A DNA stretch of 64,000 nucleotides, taken from Crocinitomicaceae bacterium. Its GTDB lineage: Bacteria; Bacteroidota; Bacteroidia; Flavobacteriales_D; Crocinitomicaceae. The position numbers were made by a program, and so were the translations under genes. Where the stretch lies: assembly GCA_023957475.1 (NCBI GenBank), contig JAMLHA010000004.1, positions 1 to 64,000 of the forward strand, written 5' to 3'. Below, piece after piece: positions 18,435 through 27,245 of this stretch. The stretch's first letter is position 1, and each line of letters begins with the position of its first letter. The notes under the pieces were generated by a model, which did not search any database, was not told where the DNA came from, and was given only the letters and a program-made list of their open reading frames with translations.

Positions 18435-19226
18435 TTATTCAATCGTAACTGTTTTTACACGAGCTGTTTCATTGATTAAATAATAAGCTCTTGTAGCGAT
18501 TGTTTGAGGATCGTAATTTAAACCAACAACTTCCAAAATACCTGTTCCAGCACCACAAGAACTAACTTCTGCAGCTGTAAAAGTATGTTGTGTTGGCGAA
18601 CCAGCAACCACTTTCATCACATAACCATTAGTACCAACCAACATGAACAATGTAGAATCTGCTCCAGAAGCACTGTTTACAGATAATGTATAGTTAGAAG
18701 ATGTGCTAGGATTACCAGAAGTGATTGTTCCAACTGTTGAAAACACTTGTGATGTAGAAGCTGTGAACGCAGGCCAAGTACTACCATCACCTTCCCAATT
18801 AATTGTTGAACCAAAGCTTATTCCTTGTGGATTATCAGCAGTAACAGTGTAATTGTAAGTATGATTTTCCATCACATTCAATGCAGTAGAATTACATTTT
18901 ACTGTTCCAGCAGGTAAAAATGTTGAACCTCCATTTTCTGAAAATGCCGCAACTGCCGTTCCAATATTAGTATCTACATCTCCTAATGGCGTTGAAGTTG
19001 TTGCCACAGTTTTAATTGCTACCAACGTTCCAAAAGTTCCTGCAAAGACAGGGTTATAAGTTGGTGGAGTAATTTGTGCAGGTTGTGGATAAGTACAAGA
19101 ACCATCGTCTTTCGTTGCTCCAACTGAGTAATTTTCTGCTGTAGGATCTGTACACCCTTCTTTTTTACACGATGTAAAACCTAATGTTAAGGCAAAACAC
19201 GCTACATATAAAGAAATTTTTTTCAT
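18435..19226 (-). CDS. Lipoprotein with GCTDxxAxNY motif
   Basis: A 263-aa lipoprotein with lipobox Phe-Thr-Ser-Cys. Straight after the cysteine comes KKEGCTDPTAENYSVGATKD followed by DGSCTY, a small Cys/Asp motif common on Bacteroidota surface proteins. The same motif opens the beta-helix lipoprotein at 61024. The rest is Thr/Ser/Gly-rich and probably beta-sandwich, with no catalytic motif. It should be exposed in the periplasm or on the surface. It is a single-gene unit with its own promoter and terminator. Confidence 0.75.
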   Translation of the reverse strand: MKKISLYVACFALTLGFTSCKKEGCTDPTAENYSVGATKDDGSCTYPQPAQITPPTYNPVFAGTFGTLVAIKTVATTSTPLGDVDTNIGTAVAAFSENGGSTFLPAGTVKCNSTALNVMENHTYNYTVTADNPQGISFGSTINWEGDGSTWPAFTASTSQVFSTVGTITSGNPSTSSNYTLSVNSASGADSTLFMLVGTNGYVMKVVAGSPTQHTFTAAEVSSCGAGTGILEVVGLNYDPQTIATRAYYLINETARVKTVTIE

Positions 19227-19253
19227 GTGATTTAATTTAATAATTTATTTGAA

Positions 19254-19261
19254 CAAAGATA
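19254..19261 (-). promoter_or_regulatory. -7 promoter element for the minus-strand lipoprotein gene
   Basis: CAAAGATA on the plus strand reads TATCTTTG on the minus strand, a full match to TAnnTTTG. It lies 28 bases upstream of the lipoprotein start codon. Confidence 0.5.
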
Positions 19262-19304
19262 AACTATTTTTTAAAAGAAAAAAATACGACAAACGACTGA
19301 TTTT

Positions 19305-20315
19305 CTAAACAAAGAAACTCATTACTCTTTCAGGGTCAATTGTTTCGATGCATTTACAAGGTTTACCTTTTTTACATTGTTCGCAATTTTCATCCGCCAC
19401 AACATAATGGGTATCATTGCCAATAGCATGCCACCTACCAGGATGAATTGGTTTTCTATTAGAGAACAATCCAACAGTGCGTGTGCCTAAAAAACCACTG
19501 ATATGCAATGGTCCAGTAGAACAAGCAACCAAACCCGATGCTTGTTGAATAAACAACATCAATTGATTCAAGGTTAACTTACCAGTAGTATCAATAATTG
19601 TGCTTGACAATGAAATATTCTCTCTAAATTTTACACCTTCTTTATCCGTACCTGTATAGGCAACACCATATCCTTTAGCTATCAAAAGGCTTGCCAATTT
19701 TGCATAATTTTCTATCGGCCATTCAACGGCGCTTCCTTGCGATTTTGGATGAAGAATGACAAATTTTGAATTATTTTTGATGAATTCTTGAATGTCTTTG
19801 GGTAAATCTTCATGAATTGGCTTGAAATTATGTGTTAATTCAACAACTTCTTCCATTGATGGGATGGTGGTGAGTCCAAAAGGGCGTAGCAACTCAAAAT
19901 TCAACTGTGATTCGTGCAAATCAGAGCGCTTTCTTGTGAAATTGAGTCGATAATTACAGGTTAATAGATGAAAACTTCGGTGAGAGGTTCCTATTCTGTA
20001 TGGAATTTTAACTTTTTTGGCAAATGATGCGATTTCTTTGTTCGGAAAAACATGAACTATGGCATCAATTTTCAAATCGTGTAGTTTTGACAGTTTATTT
20101 ACCGTAGGTAAATCCTGAAATTCATCCCAATCAACAATTTCATCAATCGATTTAAAGGCTTTTAAAATAGGAATAGTGTAACTCTTTCCTAAAAAAATCA
20201 AGGTTGCATTTGGATAGTTATTTTTTAACCACTCACACATAGGCAAAGTCAGCATAACATCCCCAATACTATCCATCCTACTTATCATTATGCGTTTCCC
20301 GTTCCAATCACTCAT
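19305..20315 (-). CDS. Glycosyltransferase family 9 (heptosyltransferase-like)
   Basis: A GT9 enzyme of the lipopolysaccharide heptosyltransferase type. It has the N-terminal nucleotide-binding fold IMISRMDSIGDVMLTLPM (Asp-Ser-Ile-Gly-Asp-Val at about residues 15-20) and the donor-site region VACSTGPLHISGFLGTRTVGLF (about 270-291), where Thr-Gly-Pro-x-His is the hallmark. The C-terminus is Cys-rich (CEQCKKGKPCKC), common in this family. It is encoded one base after a GT2 gene, so both probably act in lipopolysaccharide core or surface-glycan assembly at the inner membrane. Confidence 0.88.
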   Translation of the reverse strand: MSDWNGKRIMISRMDSIGDVMLTLPMCEWLKNNYPNATLIFLGKSYTIPILKAFKSIDEIVDWDEFQDLPTVNKLSKLHDLKIDAIVHVFPNKEIASFAKKVKIPYRIGTSHRSFHLLTCNYRLNFTRKRSDLHESQLNFELLRPFGLTTIPSMEEVVELTHNFKPIHEDLPKDIQEFIKNNSKFVILHPKSQGSAVEWPIENYAKLASLLIAKGYGVAYTGTDKEGVKFRENISLSSTIIDTTGKLTLNQLMLFIQQASGLVACSTGPLHISGFLGTRTVGLFSNRKPIHPGRWHAIGNDTHYVVADENCEQCKKGKPCKCIETIDPERVMSFFV

Positions 20316-20316
20316 T

Positions 20317-21066
20317 TTAATGTTTATTTAATCTTCTTAATTCTTTGTATTTTAACACATTGGATTTTGCGCTTATTTGTGCAATTTTAAATCCTGCTTT
20401 TCCATCTAAAAATCCTAATTTTAAAAAATACATGGCAATAAATCGACCAAGAGCACTAAGATATGGCTTTAAAACCGATGCTTTTTTGCCTTTTGCATGC
20501 ATTTTTTGAGCCGTCAACACAGAATACTTATCTGCCCTAGCTTGATGGTCTTCATAAGAATAGTAAGAATAATGTTCCAAAATACCTTCCAGTAGTTTTG
20601 GTGTTTTATCTAAAGTAATTAGTTCTTCATGCACAAATTCACCTGACCAGTAAGAACCTTTCTTTGGAAACAAACGTGTTTTGACATCTGGAAACCAACC
20701 ACTGTGTTTAATCCAAGCTCCCATGTAATTGGTCATACGATTTACAGCATAAATTCCTTTGAAACCAGTTTGTTTTTCTTGTTGAATTGCACGATACAAA
20801 TGTTCATTCAGTGCTTCATCGGCATCAAGTGATAAAATATAATCTGATGTAACTAAGTTGTTTAGAAAATTCTTATTGCTGCTATAACCTTCCCAAGCAC
20901 GTTGTTCTACTCGTACATTGAGTTGTTTGCAAATTTCAACAGTTTTATCGGTTGAGAAAGCATCCAATACAATGATTTCATCTGCTAAATCACGCACAGA
21001 TGATATACAACGTTGAATATTTCTTTCTTCATTGTAGGTAATTATTGCAACTGCTAAAGTGCTCAT
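20317..21066 (-). CDS. Glycosyltransferase family 2 (WaaE/KdtX-like)
   Basis: The GT-A fold starts with LAVAIITYNEERNIQRCISSV and the metal-binding DxD-type motif SLDADEAL near residue 102. The sequence resembles the WaaE/KdtX lipopolysaccharide core glucosyltransferases, including the HSGWFPDVKTRLFPKKGSYW segment near 120-140 and the FVHEEL motif. A hydrophobic C-terminal part (MYFLKLGFLDG) may associate with the membrane. It lies four bases downstream of the transglycosylase gene and directly upstream of the GT9 gene. Confidence 0.87.
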   Translation of the reverse strand: MSTLAVAIITYNEERNIQRCISSVRDLADEIIVLDAFSTDKTVEICKQLNVRVEQRAWEGYSSNKNFLNNLVTSDYILSLDADEALNEHLYRAIQQEKQTGFKGIYAVNRMTNYMGAWIKHSGWFPDVKTRLFPKKGSYWSGEFVHEELITLDKTPKLLEGILEHYSYYSYEDHQARADKYSVLTAQKMHAKGKKASVLKPYLSALGRFIAMYFLKLGFLDGKAGFKIAQISAKSNVLKYKELRRLNKH

Positions 21067-21070
21067 AAAT

Positions 21071-22585
21071 TTATTTTACACGTATTCTCTGTCCCAAACT
21101 TAAGCGTTCAATATTGATGTTTGGATTCAACGCCTTCAGTTGGCTGATTGATTTACCATATCGCTGTGCTATTTTGCCAAATGTATCTCCAGATTTTATG
21201 GTATAATATTGCGGTTGTGAAGTGGTGGTGGTTGATTTCTGTGTTTCAACGGTTGCAGCACCTGTTTTTGATTCAATTTTCAAACGTTGACCGACATAAA
21301 TTGTAGCCGATGACATACCATTTAAAGCCATTATTTTACTAATCGTAGTACCGTACTTTGTTGCAATCATTCCTAAATTCTCTCCTTGTTGTACTTTGTG
21401 ATAGAAAGTATTTCCAGCATTGGTAGTACCCGGAGGAATTGAATCAGCAATAGGCGTTTCATTCGTATTATTCGCTGTAGTATCAATCTCTGAAGTATTA
21501 GATGGAGGAATGTATTTTGCTGGACTAAATATTGCATGTTCCAAAGTATATAAAGAATCCTCTAAACTTACAATTTTTCCAATATACTTGATAGGGCCTT
21601 TTACACACTGTTTCGGATTTGTTTCAGGAATGAAATTGTATTTATAAACCGGATTCAATGCTTTAATATCTTCTTGATTCCAACCAGTTAATTGTTCAAT
21701 TGTTGACATGTGAAGTCCTTTGGAAAGACAAACAGTGTCTAATTCAACTGCGTGAATTGTGGCTTCGGCCGGAATGATATTGTGTTCTGCATGGTAACTT
21801 AACAAGTAAACAGCAGCTATAAAGTTGGGAACATACCCTTGTGTTTCACGAGGCAAGAAAGGGCGAACATCCCAATAAGTCGTTTTATTTCCAGAACGTC
21901 GAATGGCTTTATTTACGTTTCCAGGGCCAGCATTATAGGCTGCTAAAGCTAAATTCCAATCACCGTAAATATTGTACAGTTGTTTCAAATAGCGACAAGC
22001 GGCGTCTGTTGATTTTTCAGGATCCATGCGCTCATCAACGTAATAGTTTTCTTGCAAACCATACATTTTTCCCGTACCGTACATAAATTGCCACAAGCCC
22101 AAGGCTCCAGCTCTGGACTTTACTTGAGGTCGCAATCCACTTTCAATGACACTTAAATATTTTAGTTCAAGAGGCAATCCGTATTCTTGCAATTTCTCTT
22201 CAAATAAGTCAAAATACAATTTTGAACGTCCGAGCACAATTCTCGCAAAACCACGTCTTTTTGTGACAAAGAAACGAATTGTAGCAAGTGAAATTGGATT
22301 GCAATCAAGTTTAAACGAGGTTGTCTTACTCAATTCATTTAAGCGTTGACAATAAATTTCATCAGAAAAAGTTACTTCTTGTCCATCCGCATAGTTCAAT
22401 GCGGCAATAACAGACTCGTAACTTTCATTTTGTTTTTTTGCATATTCTGCATAATAAGCTGCAAAAGATTGTTCTACAACATCTGCAAATTGATCACCCG
22501 AAAATTTAAATTCTTCAGTCTTCTTTGGTTGTGCCAAGACTAAAGAACCAACAAGGGTAAAACACGCTATAATAAACAATCTCAT
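21071..22585 (-). CDS. Membrane-bound lytic transglycosylase with LysM repeats (MltD-like)
   Basis: The start is placed at the MRLF signal peptide (22585), two residues after an in-frame Met. The catalytic SLT domain begins around ELKYLSVIESGLRP, with the catalytic Glu in that motif (about residue 148), and continues through GALGLWQFMYGTGKMYGL and NLALAAYNAGPGNV. Two LysM peptidoglycan-binding repeats follow near the C-terminus (YHKVQQGENLGMIATKYG and YYTIKSGDTFGKIAQRYG). The enzyme cleaves the glycan strands of murein in the periplasm with formation of anhydromuramyl ends. The linker between catalytic and LysM parts is Thr/Pro-rich. Confidence 0.93.
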   Translation of the reverse strand: MRLFIIACFTLVGSLVLAQPKKTEEFKFSGDQFADVVEQSFAAYYAEYAKKQNESYESVIAALNYADGQEVTFSDEIYCQRLNELSKTTSFKLDCNPISLATIRFFVTKRRGFARIVLGRSKLYFDLFEEKLQEYGLPLELKYLSVIESGLRPQVKSRAGALGLWQFMYGTGKMYGLQENYYVDERMDPEKSTDAACRYLKQLYNIYGDWNLALAAYNAGPGNVNKAIRRSGNKTTYWDVRPFLPRETQGYVPNFIAAVYLLSYHAEHNIIPAEATIHAVELDTVCLSKGLHMSTIEQLTGWNQEDIKALNPVYKYNFIPETNPKQCVKGPIKYIGKIVSLEDSLYTLEHAIFSPAKYIPPSNTSEIDTTANNTNETPIADSIPPGTTNAGNTFYHKVQQGENLGMIATKYGTTISKIMALNGMSSATIYVGQRLKIESKTGAATVETQKSTTTTSQPQYYTIKSGDTFGKIAQRYGKSISQLKALNPNINIERLSLGQRIRVK

Positions 22586-22594
22586 TATCAACTA

Positions 22595-23998
22595 TTATTT
22601 TTCTAAATACTGTGCAAAATTTAATATTCCATTTTCATCAAATTGTTTTCCTATGATTTGAATACCAAAAGGCATGCCATTTGAATGATTTCCAAGTGGA
22701 ATAGATAAAGCTGGATGTCCTGTTAAATTTGCATGAACAGTAAAAATATCTTGTAAATACATTTGAATAGGATCTTTTAAGCCTCCCAAATCAAATGCCG
22801 TTGAAGGAGTTGTAGGCAACAAAATAAAATCAAAATCGGAAAGAATTTCATCTGTTTTATCCTTTAAAACCCTCCTTACTTTTTGAGCTTTTGTATAGTA
22901 CGCATCGTAATAACCATGAGAAAGAACAAACGTTCCTGCCATGATTCTACGTTTAACTTCCTTACCAAAACCTTCACTTCTTGATTTTTTGTAGGTTTCT
23001 TCAACCCCAACTGCATCTTTACTTCTGTAACCAAAATGCACCCCATCAAAACGAGATAGATTAGAAGATGCTTCTGCTGTAGTTAACACATAATATGCTG
23101 GAACTACATATTTTAAATATGGAAAAGAAACCAATTCAACAGCGTGTCCTTTTGCTTCGAGGTCAGAAATGATGGATTTCATTTTTGCCACTATTTCTGC
23201 ATCCATTCCCTCTGTTTCTAAACATTCTTTTAAAACAGCAATTTTTAATTTTTCTGGCAATTGCTTGTCTAAATATGTTGGAACAGAATTAGAAGAAGCT
23301 GTTGAATCAAATGCATCTTTACCAGCCATAATTTGTAGCAACAATGCTGCATCTTTGATGGAGTTTGTAAATGGTCCGATTTGGTCAAACGACGAAGCGT
23401 AGGCGATCAAACCGTATCTACTAATTCTACCATAAGTTGGTTTCAATCCGTATATTCCTGTAAAAGAAGCCGGTTGACGAATAGAACCTCCCGTATCGCT
23501 ACCTAATGAAACAGTACACAACCCTGCGGCAACAGCAGCTGCAGAACCTCCAGAAGAACCTCCTGGTACTTTTGTTGTGTCAACAGGATTTTTTACAGCA
23601 CCGTGAAAAGATGTTTCATTGGAGCTTCCCATCGCAAATTCATCACAATTAAGGCGACCAATAATGATTGCATCTTCATCCAAAAGGCGTTGAACTGCTG
23701 TACCTGTAAACAATGATTCGAAATTGTCTAATATTTTAGATGATGCACTCACCTTATGCCCTTTATAACATAAATTGTCTTTAATACCAACAACAACTCC
23801 AGCTAATCGACCCGCAGTTCCTGCTTTTATTTTATCATCAACTAATTTTGCTTGTTCTAAAGCAGATTTAGTAAACACTTCAGTAAAAGCATTCAAATCT
23901 TTGCGTTTTTCTATTGCAGTTAAATAATCTTCCACAATAGAAACAACAGACTTCCCTGCTAAGATTTGTTCTTTTACCTCATCAATTGTACGATACAT
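22595..23998 (-). CDS. gatA: Aspartyl/glutamyl-tRNA amidotransferase subunit A
   Basis: GatA is the amidase subunit of GatCAB, which converts Glu-tRNA(Gln) or Asp-tRNA(Asn) to the amidated form. The Ser-cisSer-Lys triad is visible: K73 in VGIKDN, S148 in PGGSSGGSAAAVAAG and S172 in SDTGGSIRQPASF. The spacing is identical to the usual K79/S154/S178. Length (467 aa) is normal. gatB and gatC are not in the window. It follows tatA on the same strand with an 18-base gap. Confidence 0.94.
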   Translation of the reverse strand: MYRTIDEVKEQILAGKSVVSIVEDYLTAIEKRKDLNAFTEVFTKSALEQAKLVDDKIKAGTAGRLAGVVVGIKDNLCYKGHKVSASSKILDNFESLFTGTAVQRLLDEDAIIIGRLNCDEFAMGSSNETSFHGAVKNPVDTTKVPGGSSGGSAAAVAAGLCTVSLGSDTGGSIRQPASFTGIYGLKPTYGRISRYGLIAYASSFDQIGPFTNSIKDAALLLQIMAGKDAFDSTASSNSVPTYLDKQLPEKLKIAVLKECLETEGMDAEIVAKMKSIISDLEAKGHAVELVSFPYLKYVVPAYYVLTTAEASSNLSRFDGVHFGYRSKDAVGVEETYKKSRSEGFGKEVKRRIMAGTFVLSHGYYDAYYTKAQKVRRVLKDKTDEILSDFDFILLPTTPSTAFDLGGLKDPIQMYLQDIFTVHANLTGHPALSIPLGNHSNGMPFGIQIIGKQFDENGILNFAQYLEK

Positions 23999-24015
23999 AG
24001 CAAATTTTAGCGTTT

Positions 24016-24210
24016 TTACTTCTCTTCTTCTTCCTCTTTTTTAACTTCTTTTTCTTCAGGTGCTTTTGAAGCATTTTTAAATTCTTTTACACCTTGCCCC
24101 AATCCTTTCATTAGTTCTGGAATTTTTTTACCTCCAAACATTAAAAGCAAAACAACAACGATAAGGACAACTTGCCAAGGGCCAATTACCCCTAAAATAC
24201 CTACTACCAT
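24016..24210 (-). CDS. tatA: Twin-arginine translocase subunit TatA/TatE
   Basis: A 64-aa protein with one N-terminal membrane helix, the family sequence GPWQVVLIVVVLLLMFGGKK followed by the amphipathic helix IPELMKGLGQGVKEFKNA, then an acidic/lysine tail. TatA oligomers form the transport path of the twin-arginine system for folded proteins. No tatC is in the window. It lies just upstream of gatA; this placement is common in Bacteroidota and is not a functional link I can support further. Confidence 0.92.
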   Translation of the reverse strand: MVVGILGVIGPWQVVLIVVVLLLMFGGKKIPELMKGLGQGVKEFKNASKAPEEKEVKKEEEEEK

Positions 24211-24326
24211 ATATTCAAGTATTAATTATAAACAAGCAACAAATGTAATGAATAATAAGTTTAATTAAACTATTTTCGTGACTAAGTATCAAACTTTATT
24301 ATCATTTTTTAACAAAAGGCATTTAT

Positions 24327-24701
24327 TTACCAATCATCTAAGAAATCAGAAATATCTCTTCTATCCTTCTTTGATGGCTTACCTGTACCCAATGAACGGT
24401 AAGCACTTTGCGCTAATTGATACGCTTTGTATTTCTCTATTTCTAACGGGTCAGTGACATCTATAACATAATCAGTAATCAATTTAGCTCCTACTCTATT
24501 GGGCAACAATTGAAGTACTTTATACGAGAAAAAAGCATTGTTTTTTTGAATCGTGATGACATCACCAATTTTTACTTCTTTTGATGGTTTTACCTGCTCA
24601 TTATTGATTTTAACCTTTCCTTTTGAGACCAAATCGGTGGCGATACTTCGTGTTTTAGACAGGCGAACACACCAAATAAATTTATCAACCCTCAAGCTCA
24701 T
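24327..24701 (-). CDS. S4-domain RNA-binding protein (Hsp15-like)
   Basis: The N-terminal S4 domain (MSLRVDKFIWCVRLSKTRS, then VKINNEQVKPSKEVKIGD) is that of the Hsp15/YrfH ribosome-associated heat-shock group, which in E. coli handles blocked 50S subunits. The C-terminal 40 residues are basic (GKPSKKDRRDISDFLDDW). Length 124 aa is close to E. coli Hsp15 (133). Its start lies inside the last codons of the MmcQ/YjbR gene (17-base overlap), so the two are probably translated together. Confidence 0.85.
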   Translation of the reverse strand: MSLRVDKFIWCVRLSKTRSIATDLVSKGKVKINNEQVKPSKEVKIGDVITIQKNNAFFSYKVLQLLPNRVGAKLITDYVIDVTDPLEIEKYKAYQLAQSAYRSLGTGKPSKKDRRDISDFLDDW

Positions 24702-25047
24702 TTCTTAATTTCTTTGATAGTGATAAAAATACTAAATTATAAGAATGATCAATCAATTCAAGTACCATTTTATTACTCAGAGAACCTGTGAGTAAAACTG
24801 TATTCCAATGTTTTTTATTCATGTGGAAGCCAGGAGTTATTTCTTCAAACTGTTCCCTCAATTCAACGGCTTTATCTGGGTCACATTTTAGATTAATCGA
24901 AGAACAATCATCTATATCAATCAATGCAAACATTTTTCCACCTACCTTAAAAACCAAGGTTGTTTCATCAAATGGAAATGATTCGGATACTCCTTTTTTG
25001 ACTATGCAATAATTTCGAATTGCTTCTAAATCAATGTTCATTTGCAT
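24685..25047 (-). CDS. MmcQ/YjbR family DNA-binding-like protein
   Basis: A 120-aa protein with the MmcQ/YjbR hallmarks: an N-terminal YCIVKKGVSESFPF, then VFKVGGKMFALIDI, LKCDPDKAVELREQFEEITPGFHMNKKHWNTV and a C-terminal SYNLVFLSLSKKLR. The fold is CyaY-like with a suggested nucleic-acid-binding role, but the cellular function is not established. The Met at residue 3 (25041) is an alternative start. It overlaps the end of the desaturase gene and the start of the S4 protein, forming a compact three-gene unit. Confidence 0.87.
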   Translation of the reverse strand: MQMNIDLEAIRNYCIVKKGVSESFPFDETTLVFKVGGKMFALIDIDDCSSINLKCDPDKAVELREQFEEITPGFHMNKKHWNTVLLTGSLSNKMVLELIDHSYNLVFLSLSKKLRNELEG

Positions 25048-26155
25048 TTACCGGCACTGACTTCAAAGAATCGTATTTACCCAAGTTTTTCAACAATTTT
25101 GCATGGTCTTTGATAGCACCATAAAACGTTACATAACTATAATACGGAATATTGTATTCAATAGCTGTTTCTTTCACAATTTTTGAAATATTCTTGTAGT
25201 GTACGTGGCAAATATTTGGAAATAAATGGTGTTCTACCTGATAATTTAACCCACCAAGCAACCATGTCAACACTTTTGCTTTTGGTGCAAAATTAGACGT
25301 ATTCATCAATTGGTTGATAGCCCATTCAGATTCAATACTTCCAGAAGCATCTGGTTTTGAGAACTCTGAATTTGGCAATACGTGAGCCGATTGAAAAATC
25401 AATGACAAGATAAATCCTGCTGTAAACTGCATAATAAAAAACCCAATAATGGAAATATACCACGGAGTTGGAGCAATCCAAATAGGTAAAACAATTGAAA
25501 TAAAAGTATAGACAATTTTCATTGCAATTACCATTGAAAGCGCTTTACCATATTTAATATTTTGTGTATCCAATAAACCTCTTTTGTGGTAGCTCGTTAA
25601 TTGTTGATAATCTTTTCTAAAATACCAATTCAACGTCAATAATCCATACAAAAACCAAGCATAAATATGTTGGTATTTGTGAAAACTTTGACGTTCTTGA
25701 TTAGGAGAAAAACGCATCAAGCCATCTACATCAATATCTTCGTCAACACCAGTAACATTTGGGTAAGTGTGATGCAACACATTGTGCTGGATACGCCAAT
25801 TCACATCACTTCCTCCAACAAAATTAATTACAAATCCCAATGATTTATTGACAAATGGGTATTTTGAATAAGATCCATGGTTGGCATCGTGCATAATTGA
25901 CATTCCAACTCCAGCCATTCCTAAACCGGTAACAAACCAAAGTATCAAAGCCAACCAAGATTGTTCAACAACAGTTAAAATCAAAATCAATGGAACAAAA
26001 TAAAGTGCTAACATGAATATTGTTTTAATAATCATATTAGTGTTTCCATATTTTGAAATATTTTCCGTTTTAAAATAGTTATTTACACGCTTTTTTAACT
26101 CTTTGTAAAACTCAGAGTTGCGATCTTTTGAGTATTTTATTGATTTTATGTCCAT
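25031..26155 (-). CDS. Membrane fatty acid desaturase (acyl-CoA / front-end type)
   Basis: An integral-membrane di-iron desaturase that introduces double bonds into fatty acyl chains. The three histidine boxes are present: HDANHGS (about 89-95), HNVLHHTY (about 124-131) and QVEHHLFP (about 305-312). The QxxHH third box, with Gln instead of His, is typical of front-end (delta-5/delta-6-like) desaturases, but no cytochrome b5 domain is fused. Four or more hydrophobic segments flank the boxes. It begins after a -7 element (TAACTTTG, minus strand, 26181-26188). Confidence 0.9.
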   Translation of the reverse strand: MDIKSIKYSKDRNSEFYKELKKRVNNYFKTENISKYGNTNMIIKTIFMLALYFVPLILILTVVEQSWLALILWFVTGLGMAGVGMSIMHDANHGSYSKYPFVNKSLGFVINFVGGSDVNWRIQHNVLHHTYPNVTGVDEDIDVDGLMRFSPNQERQSFHKYQHIYAWFLYGLLTLNWYFRKDYQQLTSYHKRGLLDTQNIKYGKALSMVIAMKIVYTFISIVLPIWIAPTPWYISIIGFFIMQFTAGFILSLIFQSAHVLPNSEFSKPDASGSIESEWAINQLMNTSNFAPKAKVLTWLLGGLNYQVEHHLFPNICHVHYKNISKIVKETAIEYNIPYYSYVTFYGAIKDHAKLLKNLGKYDSLKSVPVNANEH

Positions 26156-26299
26156 ATTTCTTTCTGATTAAAAAAGTGGTCAAAGTTAATCATTAAAAAC
26201 GAGGTTAAATCAGATTCTTTTATCTTTATTTAAAATTTAACACTATTATCCGATAAAAAGCAATTGATTCAAAATAGTTAAGCCCACTCACTTTGTCCA

Positions 26300-26490
26300 A
26301 GATGACAATCATAAATGGTTGATAATAAAAATTCTAGCTAAACCCATTGTACATTTAGATAGAAAGCAATTGTAAAAATAAAAGATTCCTCAAAAAACCG
26401 AAGCGATTTTATCGGAATGACGGCACTTATTGATGTTTAGGAGATGGAAGGCAACAACTGAGTTGTTGCCTTCCATCCTTTTTTTATGCA
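26300..26490 (+). ncRNA. Candidate small RNA ending in a strong terminator
   Basis: A perfect 16-bp hairpin (ATGGAAGGCAACAACT and its complement, about 26444-26479) followed by seven T ends a plus-strand transcript, but no ORF precedes it. A possible promoter lies upstream: TTG at 26264, 21 bases, then TCACTTTG at 26288-26295. Together they define an RNA of about 180-190 nt. The promoter match is imperfect, so the 5' end is a guess; the terminator is clear. Confidence 0.4.
26443..26487 (+). terminator. Strong rho-independent terminator with no upstream gene
   Basis: The stem is a perfect inverted repeat of at least 16 bp, rich in GGCAACAAC on one arm and GTTGTTGCC on the other, with a 2-base loop and then a T7 tract on the plus strand. 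Confidence 0.85.
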
Positions 26491-26652
26491 CCTGATTGCT
26501 GTCATTTTCGAACCAACAAGTTGGGAAGAACTATTTATTTTAGTTGTATTTTATTGATTACAAAGTAGTTATGTATAATATGCTGTTTTTTTGTTTTACA
26601 AATGCACAACAAGCTAGTTAAACTTTAGTTAACAAAATAACAAACAGTGATG

Positions 26653-26668
26653 TATTTTTGTAATTTTG
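26653..26668 (+). promoter_or_regulatory. Two tandem -7 elements upstream of purN
   Basis: TATTTTTG (26653-26660) and TAATTTTG (26661-26668) both match TAnnTTTG. The first would place transcript start a few bases before the ATG at 26673, implying a very short leader. Only one is likely used. Confidence 0.4.
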
Positions 26669-26672
26669 CACA

Positions 26673-27245
26673 ATGAAAAAAATAAATTTAGCGATATTTG
26701 CCTCAGGAACAGGAAGTAATGCCATGAATATCATTCAGTATTTTAAAAATTCGGATGCTGTTCAAGTACAATTTGTTTTGTCCAATAAACCTGACGCTAA
26801 AATTATTACTTCTGCGCAAGATGAAAACGTAAAAGTACTATTAGCATCTAATGCTGAGGTTGAGGAGGGTGATAAAATCGTTGAATTATGTACTGCACAT
26901 GACATTGATTACATTATTTTGGCAGGTTTTTTAAGAAAAATACCACTTAAATTAATAGAAAAATACCCTAGTCAAATCATCAATATTCATCCTTCATTAT
27001 TGCCAAAATACGGTGGCAAAGGTATGTATGGTGCAAATGTACACAAGGCGGTTTTAGAAAACAAAGAACAAGAATCGGGTATTACTATCCATATTGTCAA
27101 TTCAGAATTTGACAAAGGTGAGATACTTGCTCAATTCAAATGCGCTATCTCCAATGAAGAAACACTGGAATCGTTGCAACAAAAAATACACTATTTAGAA
27201 CATACTAATTTTCCACAAATAATTGAAAAAACTATAATAAAATGA
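26673..27245 (+). CDS. purN: Phosphoribosylglycinamide formyltransferase
   Basis: PurN transfers a formyl group from 10-formyltetrahydrofolate to glycinamide ribonucleotide, the third step of purine synthesis. Motifs: the phosphate-binding ASGTGSNAMNII (about 10-21), the folate-site LAGFLRKIP, and the catalytic set NIHPSLLPKYGGKGMYG (Asn-x-His, His near residue 108) with the conserved Asp in FDKGEILAQ. At 190 aa it is normal. The stop overlaps the marC start (ATGA). Confidence 0.94.
   Translation: MKKINLAIFASGTGSNAMNIIQYFKNSDAVQVQFVLSNKPDAKIITSAQDENVKVLLASNAEVEEGDKIVELCTAHDIDYIILAGFLRKIPLKLIEKYPSQIINIHPSLLPKYGGKGMYGANVHKAVLENKEQESGITIHIVNSEFDKGEILAQFKCAISNEETLESLQQKIHYLEHTNFPQIIEKTIIK

Larger units (their letters stand above)
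26156..26672. other. Intergenic region, 517 bp, with an orphan terminator
   Basis: A divergent gap between the desaturase and purN. It has no protein-coding ORF that I trust. It contains a possible plus-strand promoter (26264-26295), a strong plus-strand terminator (26443-26487), and the purN promoter region (two TAnnTTTG matches at 26653-26668). Confidence 0.6.

Noticed and set aside
26500-26530. Possible tRNA T-loop (TTCGAACC)
   Set aside because: No acceptor stem or anticodon arm can be built around it. No tRNA or rRNA gene is evident anywhere in the window.
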